Shown piece by piece: positions 27,336 through 35,436 of a DNA stretch of 64,000 nt (position 1 is the stretch's first letter; each line of letters opens with the position of its first letter). This stretch comes from Flavobacterium sp. SCGC AAA160-P02. Its GTDB lineage: Bacteria > Bacteroidota > Bacteroidia > Flavobacteriales > Flavobacteriaceae. Both the position numbers and the translations under genes were made by a program. The notes below the pieces were generated by a model. The model saw only the letters and a program-made list of their open reading frames with translations. It was not told the origin of the DNA and did not search any database. Location: the NCBI GenBank assembly GCA_000383355.1, contig KB911090.1, positions 260,234 through 324,233 on the forward strand, written 5' to 3'.

Positions 27336-27956
27336 ATGGAAATTATACACCACCTTTTAATAGGTTTTATTACGTCCTTTTTAGGAACCCTGTTCCCAAG
27401 CATGTTAAACATGACCTCTGTTAAAATAAGCATCAAAGAAACACAAAAGAAAGCAATTTATTTTTCTGCAGGAGTTTCTGTAATTGTGATAATTCAGGCT
27501 TATATTGCTGTTAGTTTTTCAAAAATATTACTAGACAACCCAAGGTATTTAATTGTGCTTCAACATGCAGGAATCATTGCTTTTATTGGGCTTTCGGTGT
27601 TCTTCTTTAGCAATGCAAGGAAGCAAAAAAAGAAACAATTAAACAACAACAGTATAAAAGGGAGAGGGTTTATTTCTGGCATTTTACTATCTTCTTTAAA
27701 CATGTTTGCAATCCCTTTTTATTTTGGGGTTACTAGCTTTCTAGTGATGATGCATTGGTATAAATTTACTCTTATTAATAATATCTTCTTTGTTTTAGGC
27801 TCTGCCCTAGGTACATTTTCTATTCTTCTATTATATGCTTATTTAGCAAAAAAAATAGAAAATAAAATTGAACACTTAGCAAACCAATTGGATTTAGTAC
27901 TAGGAATTATTACTGGACTGATTGTGATAATCAATGTAATAGATGTTCTATTATAA
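27336..27956 (+). CDS. LysE-type membrane transporter
   Basis: A 206-residue protein with six predicted membrane helices. It has the LysE-family N-terminal pattern, a glycine and proline in the first helix (GFITSFLGTLFPSMLNMTSVK), and a hydrophilic lysine-rich loop near residues 92-107. LysE-type proteins export amino acids or related small molecules. The substrate cannot be inferred. It lies between the gdhA terminator and dinB. Confidence 0.7.
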   Translation: MEIIHHLLIGFITSFLGTLFPSMLNMTSVKISIKETQKKAIYFSAGVSVIVIIQAYIAVSFSKILLDNPRYLIVLQHAGIIAFIGLSVFFFSNARKQKKKQLNNNSIKGRGFISGILLSSLNMFAIPFYFGVTSFLVMMHWYKFTLINNIFFVLGSALGTFSILLLYAYLAKKIENKIEHLANQLDLVLGIITGLIVIINVIDVLL

Positions 27957-27981
27957 AATCAAAGTTTTGTAAATTTATAGT

Positions 27982-29064
27982 GTGAACATCACGTTTCAAT
28001 ATCGAAAAATTATTCATGTAGATATGGATGCTTTTTATGCTTCCGTTGCACAATTAGACAATCCAGAGCTAAAAGGAAAACCTATTGCTGTTGGTGGTGG
28101 CGGAAAAAGAGGTGTTGTTGCCGCTGCGAGTTACGAAGCTAGAAAATATGGAGTTAGATCTGCAATGAGTGGTGTTTTAGCCAGACAAAAATGCCCACAT
28201 CTTATTTTTGTAAAAACAGACTTTGAACGATATAAAGAAATATCAACTAAAATTCGACAAATTTTTTACGAGTATACAGATTTAGTAGAGCCTCTTTCCT
28301 TAGACGAAGCATATTTAGATGTTACAGAAAATAAAAAAGGGAACCCATCTGCAAGTTTAATTGCGCAAGAAATTAGAGATCGTATTTACAGTGAATTAGC
28401 CTTAAGGGCTTCTGCCGGAATATCTATCAATAAGTTTATAGCAAAAGTAGCATCAGATATTAACAAACCAAACGGACAAAAAACAATTAATCCCGAAGAG
28501 GTGCTTCTTTTTTTAGAAGAACTTTCAGTTAATAAATTTTACGGTGTAGGAAAGGTAACCGCTGCAAAAATGAATAACCTAGGGATTTTTAATGGATTAG
28601 ATTTAAAAAAGAAACCACTAGAAGAGCTAACAAAGATCTTTGGAAAGTCTGGAACCTACTATTATAATATTGTAAGAGGAATTCATTACAGTACAGTAAA
28701 ACCCAATAGAATTAGAAAATCTATAGCAGCAGAAAGAACCTTTTCTGAGAATATTTCTTCTGAAGTTTTTATGCTAGAAAGACTTTATAAAATTGCAGAA
28801 GAGTTAGAGAAAAGAATGATAGCGTCAGAAACAAAAGGAAAAACAATTACCTTAAAAATTAAATACAGTGACTTTACCCAACAAACAAGAAGTAAAACTG
28901 TACAAAATTTTGTCCAAAAAAAACATGAAATCATGCAAATTGTAAAAGAGTTATTATACCAAGAAAAATTTAAAAATTCTGTACGCTTATTAGGTATTTC
29001 TTTTTCTAACTTAGACACAGCAAAAAAAGAACCTGTTTGGGTTCAGTTAATGTTTGAGTTTTGA
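27982..29064 (+). CDS. dinB: DNA polymerase IV (DinB, Y-family)
   Basis: A 360-residue Y-family polymerase for translesion synthesis. The first catalytic aspartate is in HVDMDAFYASVAQLD and the catalytic Asp-Glu pair is in LSLDEAYLDVT. The finger motif GVVAAASYEARKYGVRSAM is intact. The helix-hairpin-helix and little-finger regions follow. The last residues, QLMFEF, look like a sliding-clamp binding motif. The start is GTG at 27982, since the next ATG lies inside the catalytic motif. It has no obvious operon partner. Confidence 0.95.
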   Translation: MNITFQYRKIIHVDMDAFYASVAQLDNPELKGKPIAVGGGGKRGVVAAASYEARKYGVRSAMSGVLARQKCPHLIFVKTDFERYKEISTKIRQIFYEYTDLVEPLSLDEAYLDVTENKKGNPSASLIAQEIRDRIYSELALRASAGISINKFIAKVASDINKPNGQKTINPEEVLLFLEELSVNKFYGVGKVTAAKMNNLGIFNGLDLKKKPLEELTKIFGKSGTYYYNIVRGIHYSTVKPNRIRKSIAAERTFSENISSEVFMLERLYKIAEELEKRMIASETKGKTITLKIKYSDFTQQTRSKTVQNFVQKKHEIMQIVKELLYQEKFKNSVRLLGISFSNLDTAKKEPVWVQLMFEF

Positions 29065-29125
29065 GCATAAAAACACCTTGGGCTTTTAAAAAGAAATAGA
29101 ATTTCAACAAAGAGTGGTATTTCAA

Positions 29126-29575
29126 ATGAAAAGAATCATTAGAACAGACAATAATAATTTAGATTTTCAGGCTTTAATAACTGAGTTAGACGCCTATTTA
29201 AAAATAACAGATGGCGAAGATCATGAGTTCTATAGTCAGTTTAATAGTTTAAAAAAAATAAATCATGTGGTGGTTGCTTTCCAAAATGAACAAGCTATTG
29301 GCTGCGGAGCTTTCAGAAAGTTTGATGCAAATACTGTTGAAATTAAAAGGATGTATGTAAAAGCAACATATAGAGGTTCTGGAGTTGCTAATACCGTTTT
29401 AAGTTCTTTAGAACAATGGGCTTCAGAAGAAGGGTTTACAAAATGTGTTTTAGAGACAGGAAATCGTCAGATAGATGCAATTAAATTTTATAAAAAATCT
29501 GGATATAGAAGCATTCCAAATTACGGGCAGTACGCTCAAATGGAAGATAGTAATTGCTTTGAAAAATTAGTATAA
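29126..29575 (+). CDS. GNAT family N-acetyltransferase
   Basis: A 149-residue acetyltransferase. The acetyl-CoA-binding segment is VEIKRMYVKATYRGSGVANTVLSSLEQWA, with the QxxGxG/A-like loop as RGSGVA. The C-terminal CVLETGNRQIDAIKFYKKSGYRSIPNYG is typical of the MarR-linked/YjdJ-like GNAT group. The ATG at 29126 is preferred over the upstream GTG at 29114. Its stop overlaps the start of the flavoprotein gene by one base (TAATG). The substrate is unknown. Confidence 0.85.
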   Translation: MKRIIRTDNNNLDFQALITELDAYLKITDGEDHEFYSQFNSLKKINHVVVAFQNEQAIGCGAFRKFDANTVEIKRMYVKATYRGSGVANTVLSSLEQWASEEGFTKCVLETGNRQIDAIKFYKKSGYRSIPNYGQYAQMEDSNCFEKLV

Positions 29576-30684
29576 TGAATTACAGTTACTGGGAATATAA
29601 AGAATGGTTTACTGGCAATGATTTTGTAATTATTGGTAGTGGAATCGTAGGTTTAAATTGTGCAATTAATTTAAGAGAGCGTTTTCCAACATCAAAAATC
29701 ATTATTTTAGAAAAAGGCCTCCTTCCGCAAGGAGCTAGCACAAAAAATGCTGGTTTTGCTTGTTTTGGAAGCACTTCAGAATTGTTAAGCGACCTTAAAA
29801 CACATTCAGAGCAAGAGGTTTTTCAGTTGGTAAAAAAGAGATGGGAAGGCCTACAACTATTAAGAAACCTATTAGGAGATAAGAACATAGATTACCAACA
29901 TCATTATGGGTATGAGTTATTTTCTGATGAAGCTTTTTTTGAAAAATGTGAGCAAAAAACAGCGGAATTAAATCAGTTATTATTTCCACTTTTTAAAAAC
30001 GCTGTTTTTTCTTCAGTTCACAATAAGTTTAAGTTTAAAAAGACGGTGCCTACCTATTTAGTAAATCAATTTGAGGGCCAGATAGATACTGGAAAAATGG
30101 TGTCTCAATTATTAAAAATAGCACAACAAAAAGAAATAATAATTTTAAATAATACAACCGTTCAAGGGTTTTCAGAAGACACGAACAAGGTGAAGATTGA
30201 AACAGATCAAGGAGTCTTTACAGCGTCTAAATTGTTTTTTGCCACCAACGGATTCTCCAAAGAACTGCTTCAAGAAAACGTAGCTCCCGCTAGAGCGCAG
30301 GTACTCATAACAAGTCCTATAAAAAATCTTCACATTAAAGGAACTTTTCACTTAGAGGAAGGGTATTATTATTTTAGAAATATTAATAATAGAATTTTAT
30401 TAGGAGGCGGAAGAAATCTAGATTTTAAGACAGAAGAAACGACAGAATTTGGACAGACTAACAGAATTCAGAACAAACTAGAAGAACTTTTAAAAACTAC
30501 CATTTTACCAAATACAGACTTTCAAATAACACATCGTTGGAGTGGTATTATGGGTGTTGGAAATCAAAAAAACCCCATTGTAAAACAACTTTCTGAGAAC
30601 GTTTTTTGCGGGGTTCGCTTAGGCGGCATGGGTGTTGCTATTGGTTCATTGGTTGGTAAGGAATTGGCTGCTTTGCTAGACTAA
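29575..30684 (+). CDS. FAD-dependent oxidoreductase, DAO family
   Basis: A 369-residue flavoprotein of the D-amino-acid-oxidase/glycine-oxidase fold. The FAD motif VIIGSGIVGLNCAINLRER is near residues 18-36 and is followed by GASTKNAGFACFGS, typical of DAO-type enzymes. The C-terminal GIMGVGNQKNPIVKQL and GVRLGGMGVAIGS complete the FAD site. The substrate is probably an amine or amino acid. It is coupled to the upstream acetyltransferase and lies 31 bp before the YceI gene, so it may be on the same transcript as the polyketide cluster. Confidence 0.85.
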   Translation: MNYSYWEYKEWFTGNDFVIIGSGIVGLNCAINLRERFPTSKIIILEKGLLPQGASTKNAGFACFGSTSELLSDLKTHSEQEVFQLVKKRWEGLQLLRNLLGDKNIDYQHHYGYELFSDEAFFEKCEQKTAELNQLLFPLFKNAVFSSVHNKFKFKKTVPTYLVNQFEGQIDTGKMVSQLLKIAQQKEIIILNNTTVQGFSEDTNKVKIETDQGVFTASKLFFATNGFSKELLQENVAPARAQVLITSPIKNLHIKGTFHLEEGYYYFRNINNRILLGGGRNLDFKTEETTEFGQTNRIQNKLEELLKTTILPNTDFQITHRWSGIMGVGNQKNPIVKQLSENVFCGVRLGGMGVAIGSLVGKELAALLD

Positions 30685-30715
30685 AGAACTCCTTATATTT
30701 AGTATCTTTACTACA

Positions 30716-31252
30716 ATGCTTAAAAAAACAGTTGTATTTCTTTTATTAATTATCACCAGCTCTCTTTCTTCTCAAGAATGGACACAAGACAATGAGCAAA
30801 CAAAAGTGTTATTTATCATTAAAAATTTTGGGATATCAGTAGACGGTGTTTTTAACAAGGCAACTATTAAAACAAACTTTAATTATAAAGACCTTTCTAA
30901 TAGCTATATCAACGCAGTTGTTATGGTAAATTCTATTTCTACAGGTATAGACGGGAGAGACAAACATTTATTAGAACAAGATTATTTTGATGCTAGTAAC
31001 TATACAAAAATTAGATTAGAGTCTTCAAAAATTGAAGAGAATACAGATGGTGATCTTATTCTTTTTGCGACGCTAAGCATTAAAGGAATTACAAAAAAGA
31101 TAGAAATACCAATAGATGTTTCAGAAAAGAATTCAACCCTAATATTAAGCGCTTCAATGACACTTAACCGTAAAGATTTTAATGTAGGTGGCCGGAGTTT
31201 TGTTTTGTCTAATAATGTAAAAATTCAAGTAGAATATTCTGCAATAAAATAA
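30716..31252 (+). CDS. YceI-family periplasmic lipid-binding protein
   Basis: A 178-residue protein with a signal peptide (MLKKTVVFLLLIITSSLSSQ) and a YceI-like lipocalin fold. The pattern includes a beta-rich core with NFGISVDGVFNKATI, the IDGRDKHLLEQDYFDASNYTKI segment, and the ending ASMTLNRKDFNVG. YceI proteins bind isoprenoid-type or other amphiphilic lipids. It ends three bases before the flavoprotein that opens the polyketide cluster, so a role in carrying or sensing the lipid product is attractive, but it is only inferred. Confidence 0.85.
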   Translation: MLKKTVVFLLLIITSSLSSQEWTQDNEQTKVLFIIKNFGISVDGVFNKATIKTNFNYKDLSNSYINAVVMVNSISTGIDGRDKHLLEQDYFDASNYTKIRLESSKIEENTDGDLILFATLSIKGITKKIEIPIDVSEKNSTLILSASMTLNRKDFNVGGRSFVLSNNVKIQVEYSAIK

Positions 31253-31255
31253 CAA

Positions 31256-32392
31256 TTGAAAATAACAACAACATTTGATGTAATTATAGTGGGCGGAGGA
31301 TTGGCCGGATTAACAAGCGCTATTCATTTATCTACACGTAAGAAACGGGTATTATTAATCGAAAAGAATGAATACCCTAAGCACAAAGTATGTGGAGAAT
31401 ATATTTCTAATGAAGTACTGCCATATTTAAATTCTCTAGGGATTAACCCAATAAATGAAGGGGCTAAACAGATCACAAAAGTTCATATAAGTACCACAAA
31501 AAGTAATCTAATAAAAGGTGAATTACCCCTAGGAGGTTTTGGAATGAGTCGTTATTTTTTAGATAATTTATTGGTAAAAAAAGCACAATTAAACGGTGTT
31601 CAAATTTTAAAAGACACGGTAGATTCTATTCACTTTAAAAAAGACTCTTTCACAATTACAACAAAAAGTTCTGGAGTATTTCAAAGCAAAATTACCATAG
31701 GCGCTTTTGGTAAAAGATCTTCTTTAGACCAAAAAATGAAGCGAAAATTCATTCAAAAAAAATCTCCGTATTTGGCAGTGAAAATTCATGTAAAAGGGGT
31801 GTTTCCAGAAAACTTGGTAGCGCTACATAATTTTAAAGGTGGCTATTGTGGCGTTTCTAAAGTAGAAGACAATGCTATTAATGTCTGTTATATTACAGAA
31901 TACCGCTCGTTTAAAAAACATAAAAACATTACGGATTTTCAAGAGCAAGTTGTTTTTAAAAATAAACATTTAAGAAAAATATTCAAAGAAACTTCACCTG
32001 TTTTTGAAAAACCACTAACCATTAGTCAAGTTTCTTTTCAAACTAAAAACCCGGTAGAAGACCATATCATTATGTGTGGAGATACCGCAGGAATGATTCA
32101 TCCGCTATGTGGCAACGGAATGGGAATGGCTATTTCTAGTGCACAATTGGCAAGCATTCGAATACTTCAGTTTTTAAATGGCGAAATAAAAACAAGAGAG
32201 GGTCTAGAAAAACAGTATCTTAGAGATTGGAATAAAGAATTTAAAATACGATTAAAAGCAGGCCATTTTATCGCATGGTTATTTAGAAATCAAACCATCT
32301 CTCAAATAGCGTATTCAATTTTAAAAAGAATACCCTCATTATTGCCTAAAATGATCAAATTTACCCACGGAAAACAACTGCGCCCACTATGA
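31256..32392 (+). CDS. FAD-dependent oxidoreductase, geranylgeranyl-reductase-like
   Basis: A 378-residue flavoprotein. The FAD motif is VIIVGGGLAGLTSAIHLS, followed by EKNEYPKHKVCGEYIS, the KxCGE motif of the geranylgeranyl reductase/hydroxylase group, and GDTAGMIHPLCGNGMGMA, the second FAD-contact block. The group includes enzymes that reduce prenyl chains and others that hydroxylate aromatic or polyketide rings. The start is TTG at 31256. Its stop overlaps the methyltransferase start (ATGA). In the cluster it probably oxidises or reduces the type III PKS product, as flavoproteins do in Streptomyces phenolic-lipid clusters. Confidence 0.8.
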   Translation: MKITTTFDVIIVGGGLAGLTSAIHLSTRKKRVLLIEKNEYPKHKVCGEYISNEVLPYLNSLGINPINEGAKQITKVHISTTKSNLIKGELPLGGFGMSRYFLDNLLVKKAQLNGVQILKDTVDSIHFKKDSFTITTKSSGVFQSKITIGAFGKRSSLDQKMKRKFIQKKSPYLAVKIHVKGVFPENLVALHNFKGGYCGVSKVEDNAINVCYITEYRSFKKHKNITDFQEQVVFKNKHLRKIFKETSPVFEKPLTISQVSFQTKNPVEDHIIMCGDTAGMIHPLCGNGMGMAISSAQLASIRILQFLNGEIKTREGLEKQYLRDWNKEFKIRLKAGHFIAWLFRNQTISQIAYSILKRIPSLLPKMIKFTHGKQLRPL

Positions 32393-33111
32393 GTTTTTTA
32401 GTTGATACTTCTCGCCGTTCTTCAGCACCAGAAATGATGGACGATTTTTCTCTTGAAGGAGATATGTTTAGAGACACCTTAGATAAACTAGAAACTATTA
32501 ATCGGTTTCTAGGAGGAAACTCAGTAACTATTAAAGGTTTAAAAAAATTACTTAAAACATCTTCAAAAAACAAGACAATTACCATGGTAGATTTGGGATG
32601 TGGACATGGAGACATTTTAAGAGATATTGCTAAGTTTGGCAGAAAGAACAACTATAAGTTTAAACTTATAGGAATAGATGCAAATGATGCAGCTATAGAA
32701 TATGCAAGAGAACTGTCTATAGATTATCCAGAGTTGAGCTTTGAAACGATTGACATTTTCTCAGAAGAGTTTAAAAAACAGACATATGATGTTGTTTTGT
32801 GCACCTTGTTTTTGCACCATTTTAAAAGCGAGGAACTCATCTCTTTTTTAAAACCAACGGTTCAAAAAGCAACAATTGGAGCGGTTGTGAATGATTTACA
32901 TAGGCATAGACTTGCGTACTATCTTTTTAAACTGATAGGGCTTTTTATTAAAAACAAGATGGTTAGGGAAGACGGTTTAACCTCTGTTTTGCGAGCTTTT
33001 AAAAGAAAAGAGTTAGAGGCTATTTTAACACAAGTACAAGTGCCATTTTCTATTCAATGGAAATGGGCTTTTAGATATTTATGGATTTTAAAAAAAGATC
33101 CTATTCATTAA
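32389..33111 (+). CDS. SAM-dependent methyltransferase of the type III PKS cluster
   Basis: A 240-residue class I methyltransferase. Motif I is VDLGCGHGDILRDIAK, and the acidic strand after it reads KLIGIDANDAAIEYARE. The post-motif DVVLCTLFLHHFKSEEL is typical of UbiE-like and small-molecule methyltransferases. The C-terminal region has short hydrophobic helices (LAYYLFKLIGLFI), which fit a lipophilic substrate. It is translationally coupled to the upstream flavoprotein and lies 27 bp before the PKS. It is likely to methylate an oxygen or carbon of the PKS product. Confidence 0.8.
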   Translation: MSFLVDTSRRSSAPEMMDDFSLEGDMFRDTLDKLETINRFLGGNSVTIKGLKKLLKTSSKNKTITMVDLGCGHGDILRDIAKFGRKNNYKFKLIGIDANDAAIEYARELSIDYPELSFETIDIFSEEFKKQTYDVVLCTLFLHHFKSEELISFLKPTVQKATIGAVVNDLHRHRLAYYLFKLIGLFIKNKMVREDGLTSVLRAFKRKELEAILTQVQVPFSIQWKWAFRYLWILKKDPIH

Positions 33112-33138
33112 AAGAATTCCTGCTTTTTAGGAAATATT

Positions 33139-34191
33139 ATGAGCGTAAAAATACTATCTGTAGCGAAACAGCTACCAAAACATACTAGAGAAACTAAAGA
33201 CATTATTCCGTTTGTTAAACTATGGATGCAGGGTCAGGAAACAAGGTTTCAGCGAAAAGTTTTAAAGCTTTTTGAAGGAGCTGGTGTAGACAGGCGTTAC
33301 TCTATTATGGATGCAGAAGAAGTTTTTTTGAATTCGTCTTTTGAAGATAAAAATAAGATTTATGTTCGGGAGGTTACAACCTTGGCAGAACAGTCATTAA
33401 AAAAATCGTTAGAAAAAGCAAGCTTACAGCCTACAGATATAGATTATATTATTACTGTTAGTTGTACAGGAATTATGATTCCCTCTGTAGATGCCTATTT
33501 AATTAATAGTTTGCAAATGAGACAAGATATTGTGAGACTTCCGGTGACAGAAATGGGATGTGCAGCAGGAGTTTCGGGAATTATTTATGCAAAAAATTTC
33601 TTACAAGCCAATCCAAATAAAAGAGCTGCTGTGATAGCAGTAGAATCTCCCACTGCCACCTTTCAATTAGAAGATTTTTCTATGGTAAATATTGTGAGTG
33701 CTGCAATTTTTGGAGATGGAGCCGCAAGTGTTATTTTATCATCTTATGAAGAAGATAAGGGTCCTAAAATTATAGATGAAGCGATGTATCATTTTTATGA
33801 TTCAACTCATATGATGGGTTTTAAATTGGTAAACTCTGGGTTGCAAATGATTTTAGATAAATCTGTTCCAGAAACTATTTCAAATCATTTTCCAATGATA
33901 GTTCACCCTTTCTTAGAGCGAAATAATCTAACAATTGAAGATATAAACCATTTAATTTTTCATCCAGGAGGTAAGAAAATAGTTCAGACTGTTGAAGATT
34001 TATTTGGGTCTTTAGGAAAGAATATAGACGATACAAAAGAAGTTTTACGATTGTATGGCAATATGTCTAGCGCTACCGTATTATATGTTTTAGAACGATT
34101 TATGGATGGAGACAGACAATCAGGAGAAAAAGGCTTAATGCTTAGTTTTGGGCCAGGATTTTCTGCCCAAAGAATATTATTAGAATGGTAA
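33139..34191 (+). CDS. Type III polyketide synthase
   Basis: A 350-residue chalcone/stilbene-synthase-type enzyme. The catalytic triad is in place: Cys141 in EMGCAAGVSG, His275 in IFHPGGKK and Asn308 in YGNMSSATV. The thiolase-like domain carries SCTGIMIPSVDAYLI and the C-terminal SFGPGFSAQRILLEW is the variant GFGPG loop. Homodimeric type III enzymes extend an acyl starter with malonyl-CoA and cyclise the chain to pyrones, resorcinols or acylphloroglucinols. With dedicated FAS-like genes beside it, a long-chain acyl starter is likely, possibly delivered as acyl-ACP. Its stop overlaps the next gene by seven bases. Confidence 0.93.
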   Translation: MSVKILSVAKQLPKHTRETKDIIPFVKLWMQGQETRFQRKVLKLFEGAGVDRRYSIMDAEEVFLNSSFEDKNKIYVREVTTLAEQSLKKSLEKASLQPTDIDYIITVSCTGIMIPSVDAYLINSLQMRQDIVRLPVTEMGCAAGVSGIIYAKNFLQANPNKRAAVIAVESPTATFQLEDFSMVNIVSAAIFGDGAASVILSSYEEDKGPKIIDEAMYHFYDSTHMMGFKLVNSGLQMILDKSVPETISNHFPMIVHPFLERNNLTIEDINHLIFHPGGKKIVQTVEDLFGSLGKNIDDTKEVLRLYGNMSSATVLYVLERFMDGDRQSGEKGLMLSFGPGFSAQRILLEW

Positions 34192-34979
34192 AAGAATTTG
34201 AAGATAAAAACGAGTGGGCATTAATTTTAGGAGGCTCTAGTGGATTGGGCTTGGCAACGGCAAAAAAGTTAGCCAAACACGGAATGAATATTTGTATTGT
34301 TCATAGAAACTCTAGATCACAGTTGCCTGACATTGAGAAAGAATTTAATGAAATTACTCAAGAAGGAGTCCATTTTATTAGCTATAATACAGATGCGTTT
34401 CACTCAGAAAAGAGAGCTGCATTGATAGAAGATTTAGCAGAAGAGCTAGAAGGAGGCACCATAAAAACACTAGTACATAGTGTTGCCAAAGGAAATTTAA
34501 AACCCATGATTTCTGAATCTACACCTACCTTACAAACAGACGACTTTCAATTAACAATACAAGCAATGGGAATTAGTTTGTATGATTGGACCAACGCTAT
34601 TTTTGAAGCAAGGTTGTTTTCGGATGATGCACGAGTTATTAGCTTTACAAGTGAAGGGAATACAAAAGCATGGAAAAATTATGCAGCTGTGTCTGCAGCA
34701 AAAGTAACCTTAGAAGCCATTACAAGAAATATTGCACTAGAGTATGCGCCTTTTGGGATTAGAGCAAATTGTATTCAAGCAGGAGTTACAGATACGGCGT
34801 CTCTACGAATGATTCCAGGAAGTGACGAAATAAAAAAACACTCTTTATTGCGCAATCCTTTTAACAGATTAACATTGCCAGAAGACGTTGCCAATGTTGT
34901 GTATTTATTATCTAAAGACGAAGCTGCGTGGATTAATGGCACCATTATTCCTGTAGACGGAGGAGAACACATAAGTTAA
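34185..34979 (+). CDS. FabL/FabI-like enoyl-ACP reductase (SDR family)
   Basis: A 264-residue short-chain reductase. The cofactor motif is GGSSGLGLATAKKL. The active-site pair is Tyr-x6-Lys in YAAVSAAKVTLEA rather than the ordinary Tyr-x3-Lys, which is the spacing used by the enoyl-ACP reductases FabI and FabL. HSVAKGNLKPM resembles the FabI HS(I/V)A motif. The ending IRANCIQAGVTDTASL ... IIPVDGGEH is as in FabL. It probably saturates the double bond made by the adjacent dehydratase. Ketoreduction by the same protein cannot be excluded. Confidence 0.8.
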   Translation: MVKEFEDKNEWALILGGSSGLGLATAKKLAKHGMNICIVHRNSRSQLPDIEKEFNEITQEGVHFISYNTDAFHSEKRAALIEDLAEELEGGTIKTLVHSVAKGNLKPMISESTPTLQTDDFQLTIQAMGISLYDWTNAIFEARLFSDDARVISFTSEGNTKAWKNYAAVSAAKVTLEAITRNIALEYAPFGIRANCIQAGVTDTASLRMIPGSDEIKKHSLLRNPFNRLTLPEDVANVVYLLSKDEAAWINGTIIPVDGGEHIS

Positions 34980-34983
34980 ATAA

Positions 34984-35436
34984 TTGAACAATCAAAAAAT
35001 CATACAGCTTTTACCATATCAAACACCTTTTTTGTTTGTAGAAGAACTAACGTCTCTCTCAGAAAATGGTGTAGAAGGATTTTATACCTTTAAAGAAGAC
35101 GAATATTTTTATCAAGGTCATTTTAAAGACAACCCAATAACCCCTGGAGTTATTTTAACCGAAGTAATGGCACAAATTGGTGTTGTTTGTTTAGGAATAT
35201 ACTTACTAAGTGAGGCTGTCTCTGAAACAAAAAAACCACAAATTGCACTTAGTTCTAGCGACGTAGATTTCTTTTTACCCGTTTTTCCCAAAGAACGCGT
35301 AAAGGTAATTTCAGAGAAAGTTTATTTTAGATTTAACAAACTAAAATGTAAGGTGCAATTGTTTAATGAAAAAAATGAACTGGTTTGTAGAGGAACTATT
35401 TCAGGAATGTTAAAACCAATGAAGAATGAAACATAG
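34984..35436 (+). CDS. 3-hydroxyacyl-ACP dehydratase, FabZ-like
   Basis: A 150-residue hot-dog-fold dehydratase. YFYQGHFKDNPITPGVILTEVMAQIG contains the catalytic histidine (GHF) and the glutamate in the following helix, as in FabZ. The start LLPYQTPFLFVEEL is also the FabZ opening. It uses a TTG start (34984), four bases after the reductase stop. It would dehydrate 3-hydroxyacyl chains in the elongation cycle. Its stop overlaps the ketosynthase by 11 bases. Confidence 0.88.
   Translation: MNNQKIIQLLPYQTPFLFVEELTSLSENGVEGFYTFKEDEYFYQGHFKDNPITPGVILTEVMAQIGVVCLGIYLLSEAVSETKKPQIALSSSDVDFFLPVFPKERVKVISEKVYFRFNKLKCKVQLFNEKNELVCRGTISGMLKPMKNET

Noticed and set aside
29575..30684. Including the DAO flavoprotein and acetyltransferase as core members of the polyketide pathway
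   Set aside because: They may share a transcript, but nothing in their motifs ties them to polyketide chemistry; kept as separate genes.
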